Shown here one piece after another: positions 23,998-35,430 of a DNA stretch of 64,000 nt. Positions within the stretch are counted from its first letter, which is position 1. The number at the start of each line of letters is the position of its first letter. The notes beneath the pieces were generated by a model. That model worked only from the letters and a program-made list of their open reading frames with translations, searched no databases and was not told where the DNA came from. The position numbers and the translations under genes were made by a program. The DNA lies in contig NC_081413.1 of assembly GCF_030272615.1 (NCBI RefSeq), forward strand, positions 23,688,501-23,752,500. Reading direction: 5' to 3'. This stretch comes from Cryptomeria japonica. Its lineage: Eukaryota; Streptophyta; Pinopsida; Cupressales; Cupressaceae.

Positions 23998-25260
23998 ATG
24001 AACTCTTATTCTTTTCAAAAGGATGGAGTTACATACCATATTCAATCCCTAAGTGATGAAGGAGAGAGTAGCAAAACTAAAGGCCCAAATGTGTTATTGG
24101 TGGGTGAAAAAGAGTTCATTAACACTCTCAAAGAAGGAGATGGAGTGGGATTTTCTCTCATAGTAAAACCAAGGGAAGCAAAGGAAGAAACAAAGGTAAG
24201 AATACCTCATGAAGATCAGCAGATACTAGACAACTTTAAAGCAATCATAAGTGATGGAGCACCAACGACCCTACCGCCTATTAGAGCCATCAGCCATCAG
24301 ATTGATTTTATTCCTGGAGCATCATTACCCAACAAAGAATCCTATAAGATGACTCCCGAATACAACAAGGAAGTGGCTAGAAAAGTCCAAGAATTGCTGG
24401 ACCAAGGGTTGATAAAGAAAAGGATAAGTCCTTGTGTCGTACCTACAGTGTTAGCACCCAAGAAAGGAGGAACATGGAGTCTATGCATAGATTCAAGAGC
24501 CATAGATAGAATCACTATCAGGTACAGATTTCCTATCCCAAGAATTGAAAACTTGATGGATTGCTTGGGAGGTGCAAAGTACTTCACTAAGATTGATCTC
24601 AAGAGTGGATACCACCAGATCAGAATAAAAGAAGGTGATGAATGGAAAACAACCTTCAAAACCAATGAAGGACTTTATGAGTGGCTTGTTATGCCATTCG
24701 GTCTTAGTAATGCTCCTAGTACATTCATGAGACTCATGAATGAAGTGCTGAAATATTTTATTAGTAAATTTGTTGTTTTATACCTAGATGATATTTTGAT
24801 TTTCAGTAGAATTAAAGAGGAACATCTAGAGCATCTTAGTATTGTATTGCAAAAATTGTATGATGAGCAACTAACAATAAACTTGGAGAAGTGTGAGTTT
24901 ATGAACTAGGAACTTGTCTATCTCAGATTTGTAGTTTTAGGAGGAGATTTGAAGATGAATACATCAAAGGTGGAAGCCATCACAAATTGGACAACACCAA
25001 AGACAACAAGTGCAGTAAGAAGTTTTCATGGTTTGACACGGTTCTACAAGAAGTTTATCAGAGGGTTCAATGAGATTTGTGCACCCATGCTGGATACCAT
25101 CAAAGGAGGAGTTAAGACCAAGTTTTAGTGGACCAATGCAGCTAACAAAGGGTTTGAACTTTTGAAACAAAAGGTAGCTACACAACCAGTACTCATTCTT
25201 ACTAGTTTTGACAAGTTGTTCACAATTGAATGTGATGCCAGTAATATAGCAGTGGTGCTG
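23998..25260 (+). pseudogene. Reverse transcriptase of the chromovirus
   Basis: Contains the lead-in IDFIPGASLPN, then KGGTWSLCIDSRAI, IPRIENLMDCLGGAKYF, KIDLKSGYHQIRIKEGDE, MPFGLSNAPSTFMRLMN and the active-site loop VLYLDDILIFS (YLDD near 24781). Stops at 24907-24909 and near 25126 are TAG where CAG would read through. A frameshift near 25260 moves RNase H to another frame. Confidence 0.88.
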
Positions 25261-27066
25261 TTTTGAGTCAAAAGAATAGACCTGTAGCTTTCTTTAATGA
25301 GAAGGTCAATGATACCAAGAAGAAGTATTCATCCTATGATCTTGAGCTGTATGCTCTTGTCTAAGCTCTTAAGAAGTGGAGGCACTACTTGATACCTAAG
25401 GAGTTTGTTGTTTACACAGATAATCAAGCTTTAAGTTTTCTGGATTCACAGGATAAGTTGAGTCATAGGCATGTTAATTGGGTTGAGTATTTGCAGTCAT
25501 ATACTTTTTCTATTAAGCATAAGAAAGGACAATGTAATAACGTAGTAGATACTTTGAGTAGAAGGCTACTAATAGTGCAGATTCAGAGTATTGGAGTTGA
25601 TTACTTCAAGGATTTGTACCCCAATGATGAAAAGTTTGTAGCCATTTACAAGGTTTGTCAAGAATTTCAGAATCACTTTCATAGTGAATATGATGAATTT
25701 ACTTTGCAGAATGGTTTTTTGTTTAAAGGTGGATAGTTGTTTGTTCCCAAAGGATCAATGAGGGAAAATCTGATCCAAGAAAAGCATAATGGATGTTTGA
25801 GTGGTCATTTTGGCCTTAATAAGACATTGGAACTTGTGCAAAGGTTCTACTATTGGCCCATAATGTAGAGGGATATCAGAAGGTATGTTGAGCAGTGTAT
25901 GGTTTGTCAGAATGCTAAAGGCACAACTACTAATGCTGGTCTTTATCAACCATTACCTATTCCTACAAGGCCATGGGAATGTGTAAGTATGGATTTTGTG
26001 TTTGGATTACCCAAAACTAAGCTTGGCTGTGATAGCATTTTTGTTGTTGTTGATAGATTCAGTAAAATGGCACATTTTATTCCTTGCAAAACTACTCATG
26101 ATTCTAGTCACATTGCACACTTGTTTATCAAAGAGGTTATAAGAATCCATGGTTTGCTGGTTAGTATTGTTTTAGATAGAGATGTCAAATTCCTTGGACA
26201 TTTTTGGAAAACTCTTCGGAAAAGACTGGGAACTAATTTGTCTTCTGGTTCAGCCTATCAACCCCAAATGGATGGTCAAATAGAGGTGGTCAATAGGACA
26301 CTTGGAAACCTTTTAAGGTGTTTGACAAAAGAATATGGATAGAGTTGGGATCAAGTTCTTCACCAGGTAGAGTTTGCATACAATGGCAGTGTCAACAGAT
26401 CTACTGGGAAGAGTCCTTTTGAGATAGTGTATGGTATGCACTCACTAGGTGTTTTGGAATTACGAGATCTTGGTAATTTGTTGCACAGAAGTGGTCATTC
26501 TGATGATGTCACTCAATCTATGAAGGAGGTTCATGACCAAGTCAGGCGAACTCTCCAAGATTCTTCACAGAAAGTTAAAGCCAGAGTTGATGCCACATAG
26601 AGAGATGTGTAATTTTCATTTGGAGATTTGGTGATGGTACATTTGAACAAGGCTCGACTTCAAAAAGGGATTCCTAGCAAGCTAAAAATTAGGAGAATAG
26701 GCCCATGTAAAGTTTTATCCAAGTATGGCTCTAATGCTTATAAGATTGATTTGCCATCTGATATTGCTTTGTCTCCCATTTTCAATGTCGCTGATTTGGT
26801 TGCCTACAAGGGGAAACTTCTTAAGGAGGATGCGCGAGTTTCAGATGTTCAACAGTCACTTGGTGACCTGCCATTACTTTCTTCTTACATGCATCAGGCT
26901 GAGAAAGTGTTGGATTCCCGTTCTCAAGAAGACTAGACAACAAGTCTACATGGAACATTTGGTCAAATGGATGCATAAACCTGCTTCTGAAGCGACCTGG
27001 GTCCCTGAATTAGACTTTGTTGAGTCAGAAATTGATCTTTCCTTGCTACCGAGTGCAATCACTTGA
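25261..27066 (+). pseudogene. RNase H, integrase and chromodomain of the chromovirus
   Basis: RNase H region 25261-25570 (VVYTDNQALSFL; end VVDTLSRR). Integrase 25740-26600: HHCC zinc site (EKHNGCLSGHFG ... CMVCQNAKG), core with WECVSMDFVFGLP, IVLDRDVKF and the Glu of YQPQMDGQIEVVNR. C-terminal part 26628-27066 with IFNVADLV and a chromodomain ending VYMEHLVKWMHKPASEATWV. Stops at 25734, 25867 and 26340 are TAG. A small indel near 26930 separates the chromodomain. Confidence 0.85.
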
Positions 27067-27074
27067 CTTCTTTA

Positions 27075-27088
27075 TTTTTGGGGGAGTA
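27075..27088 (+). other. Polypurine tract of the chromovirus
   Basis: TTTTTGGGGGAGTA just after the pol stop and directly before TGGTGCAGGAGC, which I take as the 3' LTR start. Confidence 0.65.
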
Positions 27089-28991
27089 TGGTGCAGGAGC
27101 GCCTAAGGGTTGAAATGCCCTTGAGCAATTTTGGCTTGTGAGACCTTCCAGTGGTCATGTATATATATAAGGAATGGCTCTAGTCCATTGGTTTAGTGGT
27201 TTATTTGTAGTTTTGAAGTTTTTCCTTAACGATAAGACCTACCCCGATCAACAAGTCTTATCCTGATGAGGTTGCCAGTGTTGGAGTAGTTGTATCAAGT
27301 ATCGGTGGGAGTAGTTTCAAGTTACCCCGATGACCCGATGAGAAAGCATAGGCGTGGAGTGGAGTCATCGGGTATCGACAGAAGATTTTTCTTGCTACAC
27401 TGATGATCCAATGAGCCATTAGGTATCGACAGGAGTTGTTGCACACTACACCGATGTCCTGATGGGTGTTATCGGGTATTGGGGAGAATGGTTTCTTGTT
27501 ATCCCATGGACCTGATAGGAAAGTGCTAGTCGAGGAGAGAGTTATTGGGTATTAGGAGGAGTGTTTTCTTGTTACCCCGATGACCCGATAACAAGGCGCA
27601 AGCAGAGGAGGTGGACATTGGTGACATCAGCCATCAGATTAACATGTTTGAAGTCTTCTCGATGACCTGATGGGACCCTTCTTCTTGATCAGTTAACAAG
27701 TGAGCAAGTCTGGGAGGATCAGATGACTGTCGCTATACCGCCATGGCAAGTTGCACGAAGTTTATCTTTCACGACTTGGCGACCATGGTGGGACCTAGTG
27801 AAAAAGAAGAGCATTCTGGGCGGTTAGAGAGGTCGTGCTAAGGTGGCAGGATAGAGACCCTGGAGCCAATCGGGGGGTTCCATGTGAGCAAGATCAAACG
27901 ATTGGGATAACATGTTTGGAGGAGTCCCGATGAATCGATGGAAATGCCCAGGAAGTGGAGGAAAGCATCAGCTATTGGACAAAGGGATTTCTTGCTATCT
28001 CGACGCCTGATGGAAAAAGTGCAAGTGGTGGAAAATGTCATCGGTCATCGAAAGTAAAGTTTTGAAGACTTCCCAATGACCCGATAGGAAGTGTAGAGTG
28101 TAGAAAGTCGACATCAGCTATCAGATGAAGGGATTTCTTGCTATCCTGATGCCTGAAGGGAAAAGTGCGAATGTTGCAACGGGCATCGGAAGCTAGGTTC
28201 TGAGGCTACGTCGATGACCATTATGAAACTGTTTTTCAGTTTGTAACCGTTTGTGTTTCACGACGGATGGAATGTGTAAAAGACCCAATGGGAATTTGTA
28301 AAAGGTTGGATGTTGGATGGTTGAATACTACAGGAAATATAGACAGTCTGTTTTCTGGTTTTCTTTTGCTGTGTGTTGTACTGTCTTGTTTTGTTAAGTT
28401 CTTCATTACAGTTTTGTAATTTAAGTTCCTTTTTGTTGTTCATTTCGGTGTTTTGAATTCAAAGTGTAAATATGGCTCTGTCTTGAACCTCCACCATGAG
28501 ATCCACGCGACTATTGGAGTTATTTAGGAAGAGCCAAAAATGTACAGTAAGAGTAGATTAGTAGTAGGGGGAAACCAGGAAATAGCAATCACCATTTCTG
28601 CATACTGAGCCTAGGCGAGCTTGGTGATGGTTTGGCTAGGTTTCAGAAATTTGAAGGAGATAACTTGCAGGGGAAGGAAACTGCTGAGAGATGGTAAAAG
28701 GTCCAGAAGGCTACAAGCCTAAAAATGAGAGATTGTGTAACCATAAGGAAAAGTTTGCTAAGCCAAACAAGATGGGTGGTTTTGCAAAGAGTGAAAGAAT
28801 GTGTGTGTCCTTCACCCTTGCAAGCATTTAGTGAACAAGCTTACTTTATGAGCTTGAGGAAGGAGAGTTAAGAAAACAAATGGTAGGGAAGCCCTTAGAA
28901 GTCTAGAGGGGTAGACTTGGAACCCAAAAAGGGATAGGAGCAAACCATTAAAGAAACCTACTTCTTGGTAAACTAGGTAGCCTCCCTATCA
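27089..28991 (+). repeat. 3' LTR of the chromovirus
   Basis: About 1.9 kb from TGGTGCAGG after the PPT to CCTCCCTATCA. The right 1.25 kb equals the surviving 5' LTR; the left 655 bp has no partner. It contains several imperfect copies of a unit of about 90-110 bp with ccccgatgacccgatg and catcgggtatcg. A TATA-like TATATATAAGG lies at about 27163. Confidence 0.7.
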
Positions 28992-29827
28992 GCCACCCAT
29001 ACCTATTCAACACAATATGAGGAATTTTTGCCCTGCAAGTGCGTCTACACAAATATTTTCCCTTTCTATAGGGATATTTTGCTGTTCTCAGACTATACTC
29101 ACACACCCTCAAATCATTCTCTGATCTGATCTTGCTTTGAGATATTTTTGTAACCTAACCCTAGGTGGGTTAGGTCTTCCAGTTGTGGTTTTATTTTGAG
29201 TTATGCCTCCACTATAAAGGAAAATCTTGTAGTCTTTCCTAAGGATCTTCTCCCTTTTTCTCTTACAGTAGTCTATGAATTCTGCAACTGTAAATTACCT
29301 TGCATTTGCATTAATAAAGTTTTCCTATCTTACCTATTTTTAGTCTAAACATATGTGTGTATTTTTACCTCTTTGTTTAGATACATTTTCCTCTTGTCTT
29401 CTCAGCATTTGTGATAGTTTTGACTCCTCTTAGAGTGGCTTTTGAGAACTTTCCCCTTGCTATTATTAAGAATTACAACCTTGACTCAGTCTTATAAAGA
29501 TAGATTTATATAGATAATAGTGTATCTTTTGGGTAGTTTAATTGATGTTTAGTGTAGCTATAGGTGGGGGGGAGATCACATTTCAATTTGGGTGCAAGCC
29601 TTTTTCCCTTTCTGTATTCCTTCTTCCCCTTTTTCCCTCAAGTCTTAGATTAGTCTTTTAATGTGATGGGTTGGTCCAACACCTGCATTTGAATTGACAA
29701 GGAAGCCAACCTTCTCCAGATATTCAATCCCACCTCTAGCAAAGTCCCACATTTGGAGATTAATTCCATGTTTCACAAGGTTGGTGATCAAGTCTGATCA
29801 CCAAGGGTGAAAACTTTTTTGTTGACA
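28992..29827 (+). repeat. 3' LTR of the non-autonomous element, right part
   Basis: Resumes at GCCACCCATAC, matching about 16673 of the 5' LTR, and runs to TTTTTTGTTGACA. It is followed by the target duplication GTAAT and then copia gag/protease codons on the other strand. Confidence 0.85.
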
Positions 29828-30726
29828 GTAATCGAATTTGTAATGAATGCATCACCATCTTCCTTCTTAGACTCATAATCAAAATCAAACTTCTTATTTT
29901 TCTTCTTCACAATCCTTATAGAAGTGTCTTGATTTATTACAACTCCTACAAAGGACTTTGGAGTTTTCAAGATATTTGGATGTCCCTTTAGACTTGGATT
30001 TATAACGCTTCTCATTCTTTATGCATTTTTCTTTAGATCTTCCATGAACAATTAGGTATTCCTTTGAACTAATGGAAACCTTTCTCCACATCAAACTTCA
30101 AAACAACATAAGTATTGCATATAGCTATAACACGAGAATCCCATGAATCAGACACAAAACAAATAAATATCTGACATTTCTCCTCTTTGTCCATATTGAC
30201 ACCAATTGATGACAATTGAGCCACCAATGTATTGGATGCTTTGAGGTGGTTTGTAATCCGTCTACCCTTTTCCATTCTCAAGGAATACAATTTCTTCCTC
30301 AAGAAAATTATATTTTATAAAGATTTGGCTTGATACATCTCACCATGATTGTTCCATAGCTTATTTGTAGAGGTCTCTTCATGTACATTTATTAGAACAA
30401 ATACTTTCAAGCACATCTAATAGACCCTTGATATTACTGTCCATAACATTAGACTAAGCAACCACAAAAGGATCTATAGGTCTCGAGACATTCACATCAA
30501 CAACATCCCACAAATCTTAGTCTATTAGCAGATCCTCCATCTTCAACTTCCACATCTCAAAACTACTTCCAGAAAATTTCTCCAACTCAATTCTCCCTGA
30601 CAAACTTGGCATCAAAAAATTCCTGCAATAAGGTAAAAAAGTATCTTTTTGACAAGCTCCCAATCGAATTTGGATTAGCTAAAAAAAATCTAACAATCCA
30701 CAATTGAAAACCAAAGGTGATTAGGC
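29828..30726 (-). pseudogene. copia gag and start of protease, broken
   Basis: Minus strand. N-terminal and central gag at 30069-30302 (NTLVAQLSSIGVNMDKEEKC, typical of copia gag), zinc knuckle CRSCNKSRHFYKDC (CX2CX4HX4C, about 30060-30100), then the linker GDAFITNSIT leading into protease, which continues at 15288. Frames differ between the pieces. 30303-30726 is degenerate. Confidence 0.8.
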
Positions 30727-30738
30727 ATTGATACCACT
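30727..30738 (-). other. Primer-binding site of the copia element
   Basis: Minus strand TGGTATCAATGCC next to the LTR end CTTACA. This is a mutated version of the initiator tRNA-Met site TGGTATCAGAGC. Confidence 0.65.
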
Positions 30739-31116
30739 TGTAAGTAAGGTAAGTAGTGAAACAAAATCCTACACTAACCTTGAGAGGAGAGTAATACAAA
30801 AAATGTCACAAATCTTTACAATAATTATAGAAAATTAACATAAATAGAATGCATACCACAACACCATTATTTACACAGGGAAAACCCTTTCGAGAACAAA
30901 AATTCCGCACTCCAAAAGCCACTTAATATATTGTTTAAAAATCAATAACAAGTTACAATATGCTTGTAGATCAAGATTTTTATAGGAGTATCAACAACCA
31001 GAGATTTAGAGATAACTCAATATCTATAACTCTTACACACGACCTCTATATCATGCACCTCATTTTTTAGGAGATTCAATACATGAAATCATCAAACAAT
31101 ATTACAAAACCATGGA
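30739..31116 (-). repeat. 5' LTR of the copia element, outer end lost
   Basis: Matches 11587 to about 11975. Similarity stops at catggactaa (31116); the partner continues about 75 bp to its TG end at 12052. The next base belongs to an unrelated AT-rich LTR, so a deletion probably joined the two. Confidence 0.7.
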
Positions 31117-31690
31117 CTAAATAGTATTAATTAAATAAATCTTTATTTATTTAATTAATTCATTAGCCATTTCTACCCATGCCACATGTCATTCATCTCT
31201 TAATTCCTACACTACCTACCCTCTCATTATTTTCTTATTTCCTCTACCTACCCTCTAATCCTAGCTGACCATTTATCTTTTACACCTCTTAATCTTATCC
31301 CTCCATTTCCTAAAGTGTTCTCTATATAAGAGGATGTTTCTTTCATTACTAATCCTTCGAAGCACTCCTAGCATTCTAATCAATCTTATGCAATCAAGTC
31401 TTTTTGCGATCAAGCTATCAACCACATTTCCATTCTTTGTTGAGCTCTTGTGCACATACAAAATTTGAGAGCAAATATATCAAGCAAGATCAATGGAGAT
31501 AGGAAGAATGGAGATTCAAATCGTAGTGGACATGTGATGGTATAATCTTTGTGATTTTGTTGATTTGCATTGTCTTAGGTAATCTTTATATGTTATGGCG
31601 GATCTTTGTTGTTGTTAGGCTAGGGTTTTGTGGTTGAATTCATTTAGTCTTTCAATATTGTTGTTTCCATTATTCACTTTTTACCATAAA
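31117..31690 (+). mobile_element. Truncated LTR of the AT-palindrome family
   Basis: Begins inside TTAATTAAATAAAT palindromes. It has a TATA-like TATATAAG near 31325 and parallels 9050-9760 in layout (ctaccctctaatcct, gagagcaaa, a final gctagggtttt-gtggttg-att stretch). Its left end is missing. Confidence 0.5.
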
Positions 31691-32054
31691 CAAATACAAA
31701 TCAAATGCGTAAAAAGATAAATCCCGTAGCATACAATAATGGCTCAAATGTGCAATAGTATGATTTAATTGTGCAACATTGTGAGTTAAATACATAGAAA
31801 TAAGGACCAAATGCACAACATCATGATTCAAATAAACATAAAAATACATAAATCAAACAAAATAAATAAGGTTAGCAAACGTGTAGATCAAAAACTCAAA
31901 TGTGCAGAATTGAGACTGAAATACACGTAGAAAAAATGATAAAGTGATGATAGATGCCTCAAAAGCGTAGAAATAGAAGTCAAATGCGCAGATCTGGCCT
32001 GTAACTATGGAAAAATCCTAAAATATCAAGTAAATCATTAGAAAAATGAGATTA
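31691..32054 (-). repeat. Leader repeat array, caaatgcgcaga type
   Basis: Loose repeats of tcaaatgtgcaa or caaatgcgcaga every 25-40 bp, directly downstream (minus sense) of the PBS at 32055-32074. No coding capacity. Confidence 0.5.
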
Positions 32055-32074
32055 GTATCTCGTCGGGCATGCCA
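32055..32074 (-). other. Primer-binding site next to LTR 32078-33031
   Basis: Minus strand TGGCATGCCCGACGAGATAC, three bases from the LTR end. TGG start and position fit a PBS; tRNA not assigned. Confidence 0.55.
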
Positions 32075-32077
32075 AAA

Positions 32078-33031
32078 TGTGTATATTAAAATGTAACCTT
32101 ATTGTAGACTCCTAAATAACCCAACCAAAAGCCTAGAATGTACAAAATAAATCAACACTAGAAATAGAGCTTTAAATCATGTATGCAAACAAAATAAGCA
32201 AAGTAATATCTTCACCAACATGATAAGCTTGACTCTATTGTTATCCAATTCTTTAAGAACTTTTGTTTCTCTCAACATTAAGCACTTGCACAAGAAGGCA
32301 TAAAGAAATGGAGTATGGTTGATTGATGATGAAAGGATGATGCAAGTATGATAAAGAAAGAGTGATGGATACTATGAAGGCTCTAAAACAATGTAGTGTA
32401 ATAGACGTAAACATTAGTTGTAGATAATCAAATAGAGGAAAAAACATCTTTTATAGAAACCTCTAAGAGAATCAAGGCTTAGATTAAGAGGCTAAAAATG
32501 TGAATGACCATGATTAAGAGGTTAAAGGAGAATGAACATGATAAAGAGGTTAAAGTGAGATGGAGGGATATGATTAAGAGGTTAATTAAATTGAAGGGAC
32601 AAGAGTTAGAGGCAAGTTGACTTTTTGAGTTCAATGAATCTAAACATGTGAAGAGGAGATGAGGCGAGACACTTGTCACATGACTACGAATTTAGATTAT
32701 AATCTATGTGAATAAGTTGGAAGGCTAGGATTAGATAGAAGAGAATAATGAATTAATTAAATAAATAAAAGTATTTATTTAATTAACAGTGGGAAAAGGT
32801 GGGGTAGAATAACTAAGTAAATAATAAATATTTATTTAATTAGAGGAAAGAAAAGGCTTATGAATTAATTAAATAAATTTAAATATCTATTTAATTAATA
32901 GAGGAAGAGGCTAAAGAATTAATTAATTAAATAATAAATATTTATTTAATTAATAAAAAAATAATGATAAAATAATTTAATAAATAATAAATATTTATTT
33001 TATTAAGTGAGGACATTTTTAGGCATCTATA
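32078..33031 (-). repeat. 5' LTR of a Tat-like element, minus strand
   Basis: 954 bp. On the minus strand it starts TATAGATGCCTAAAAATGTCC (first G mutated) and ends ATACACA before the PBS. Same family as 8782-9765. U3 (32740-33005) is dominated by AATTAAATAAATATTTATT palindromes. A minus-strand TATA box (TATAAAAG) lies near 32450. Confidence 0.65.
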
Positions 33032-34240
33032 GAGTTTACTTAGGGAACACATAGGATTCTCCCCATTTTAAGTGGAATCATACTTTAAGTGGATAATTAT
33101 CACTTTTCCACATTAAGTGGACATGTTATCACTTTGTTCCTCAATTCAAAAAGATTAATACACATGTCATAATATTATGCAATCTTATGTTCACCTTGGC
33201 CTATATAACCAACAGATCTCCTTTGTGATATCGAATTATTCTATTTATACTCTTGCTATAAATACAATTTATTCTTGTCATATTGATCTTCTCATTTCAA
33301 TATTCTTTCCATTAGGCTTTTAGATCTTTGGTGACTATCTTCATAGCTAAATATAACACAATATTCAAAGATGGATTGACAATAAGATTGATATGAATAT
33401 CAAATAGAAGACTAATATCCTCAATAATGTCATCCAAATATGAAAGATGAGATTCTACAAAAAAAGATGTGATGGTTGATAGATATGCATCCCAATGTGG
33501 TAGATTTAGAAAGGTGTTGTGAATCAATAGAAGCCATAGATATAGAAACTATGGATTTATATGTAGAAAAAAGTATTGTGGGAGATGAGATCTCAATGCA
33601 AGACATGCAATTACATTGTTCATCCCCATGATCATGTCTCACAAGATGTTTGAGTGAGAGTAGATGGTGTTTTTGTAGGTGGGGAAAGGAAAGAACTTGG
33701 TAACTTGAGGCCTTGTTAATTACATCATTTCTATATTTTAAATCATTTATAAGCATCAAAAGGTTTTAGTTTATCTCGACATTGATCACATATAATTTTT
33801 AATATGATTACAAACTCACCAACTCAAAAGCAAGAAATAGTCGAATTGCCCCCCATGACTAGAGAGCCCCCTAATTTTGACGCTTTTATAAATTAGTGTT
33901 TTACAATGTAACAAGTTCCAATGCTTGGGAAATGTGAAAACATTAAATTTTACATAAAATGGTGCTTATTTTGGGCTACCAATCAAAAGTTATTACATAA
34001 TCAATTTATTGTAAAAATAACCCATTTTAGTACCATACGTATTAGTAATCAGAAAAAAATTTCTATGGAAAGAGAAGACCTAGCCTTCCAACCACTCATT
34101 GGAATCAAGAAAAAAAAAAAGCTTTTCAATGAATAATCACACTTTAAATTTTGAGTTCTTGTTTGCAAGTTACAATAAAATGAAAACACTCCCCTCCTTC
34201 CATGCACTTTGATCAAGGAAAACTTTAAGAAACCCCCCCT
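33032..34240. other. Unassigned 1.2-kb stretch
   Basis: AT-rich, no domain recognised. Overlapping minus ORFs of 71 and 109 codons (33312-33759) show no motif that I know and are broken by frame changes. A short aagtggaatcatactttaagtgga repeat-like stretch lies near 33090. Confidence 0.35.
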
Positions 34241-34680
34241 CGGACAAGGTGTAAAAACCTAGCGAAAGGTGTATAATTGTCAAGGAAAATTTTAATTTTT
34301 TTGGCAAAATTTTGTGATTTACGGAGAAAAAATAATACTCTCCATTGGCAAATCATTCATGATCGCTCGAAGTTTGTGAAAAATCCTGGCGAATTGTAAT
34401 ATTTTTAAAACCCAAAAAATATTTTCATGGGAGAATTGTAATGTTTTTAAAACCAAAAAAAATATTTGCATTGGTGATTTAAAGATATTTTCAAACCATT
34501 AAATTTTTTTTTGGATGATTTCAAGCTATTTTCAAACCATAAAAAAAAAAATTGGCGATTTCAAGCTATTTTCAAACCATAAAAAACATATATTGGCGAT
34601 TTCAACGATTGAAATTCAACCTTTTTCCAAAACGTAAAAAAAAAATATTGGCACCTCAACAGTCCCCATCAAGTCATTAA
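34241..34680. repeat. Degenerate 50- to 58-bp tandem repeats
   Basis: Three or four copies of a unit with ttggcgatttcaagctatt then ttcaaaccat and an A or T run (about 34475-34625). Probably leader repeats of a lost element. Confidence 0.55.
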
Positions 34681-35430
34681 AACACGTGGCACATAGTCAT
34701 CAACCCTCTGCCTGAAAGAATGCCCATTAGAAAATCTCGCGACCTAGCGACAAGCCCTTACGACTCTATCTCCAGCTCACAAGCTGAAAATGCTAAGCCT
34801 TCATAACCTCGAGATCTAGTGACTAAGGGCAACTAAACCGCCACTCGCCGATTCAAATGTTAAGTCCTTGTCACCAGAAAGACTTGGAGATATTGGTAAC
34901 TTTAACCCTTGTCGTGTACTCACCAAAATATAACTGTTTATCTCTTAACCGCTAGCACTTCACTCGCAAGATCGCGACTTGATTAGGTCTTTAGACATTT
35001 AACTTTGTGAGCTAGCGATAACCATAAAAATTAACCACAAAATGTCTAGTCACTAGCTCGCGACCTAAAAATGCTAACATTAAACAAACATGAGAGCTAG
35101 CGACAACTATATGAAATGTGTTACTCGCTAACTCTCGCGGTTATAATGTATGACATCAGACCAACTCGAGACCTCATGACCAAAGCAATTTCATTAACAA
35201 TCCCCAGCTCGCTAACATAAAATGCTAACACCCAAAAAGATAGAGACCTCGCGAAGTAAACCCAAACCAACTTGTCACTAGCTCGCGGCTTGATCACGTC
35301 TTCAGACATTTAACCTCGCGAGTTGGCGATAACCATAAAACTTAACCACAAACTATCTAGTCGCTAGCTCGCGACCTAAAAATGCTAACATTAAACAAAC
35401 ATGAGAGCTAGCGACAACCGTGGTGGAAAG
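34681..35430. repeat. CpG-rich gctagcga / ctcgcga repeat region
   Basis: More than ten copies of short palindromic cores (CTCGCGA, GCTAGCGA, TCGCTAGC) in otherwise AT-rich DNA. It includes a longer direct repeat of about 115 bp (about 34995-35110 and 35305-35421, spaced about 310 bp). No coding sequence recognised. Confidence 0.65.

Larger units (their letters stand above)
21151..28991 (+). mobile_element. Chromovirus (Ty3/gypsy with chromodomain), decayed
   Basis: Plus-strand element inserted in the 3' LTR of the non-autonomous element. 5' LTR remnant 21151-22399, PBS 22403, gag, zinc knuckle, protease, RT, RNase H, integrase, C-terminal chromodomain, PPT (about 27075-27088) and 3' LTR 27089-28991. 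The shared LTR part is 1.25 kb long and differs at roughly one base in ten over its first 150 bases by eye, so the insertion is old. No target duplication is visible because the left end appears deleted. Confidence 0.85.
15289..29827 (+). mobile_element. Large non-autonomous LTR element with its own ORF
   Basis: Two LTRs of about 2.2 kb flank a 2.3-kb interior with no RT, integrase or protease. The 5' LTR is 15289-17515, the PBS follows at 17524, and the 3' LTR is 19818-21150 plus 28992-29827, split by a chromovirus. The target duplication is GTAAC (15284-15288) and GTAAT (29828-29832). The insertion site is inside the copia protease frame. This size and content fit the large retrotransposon derivative (LARD) class, but the interior keeps a decayed ORF of about 1.75 kb that I do not recognise. 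Confidence 0.85.
11587..31116 (-). mobile_element. Ty1/copia retrotransposon, split by a nested insertion
   Basis: Minus-strand copia element. From right to left: a truncated 5' LTR (30739-31116), PBS, gag (about 30700-29828), then after removal of the 15289-29827 insertion protease, GAG-pre-integrase, integrase, RT and RNase H (15288-12292), and a 3' LTR (11587-12052). The order protease-integrase-RT-RNase H and the YVDD RT identify Ty1/copia. All domains carry stops and frameshifts, so it is dead. About 75 bp at the outer end of the 5' LTR are missing. Confidence 0.9.

Noticed and set aside
27744-28991. 3' LTR starting at 27744 to match the 5' LTR length
   Set aside because: No purine tract precedes 27744, while a clear PPT ends at 27088 directly after pol; truncation of the 5' LTR explains the difference.
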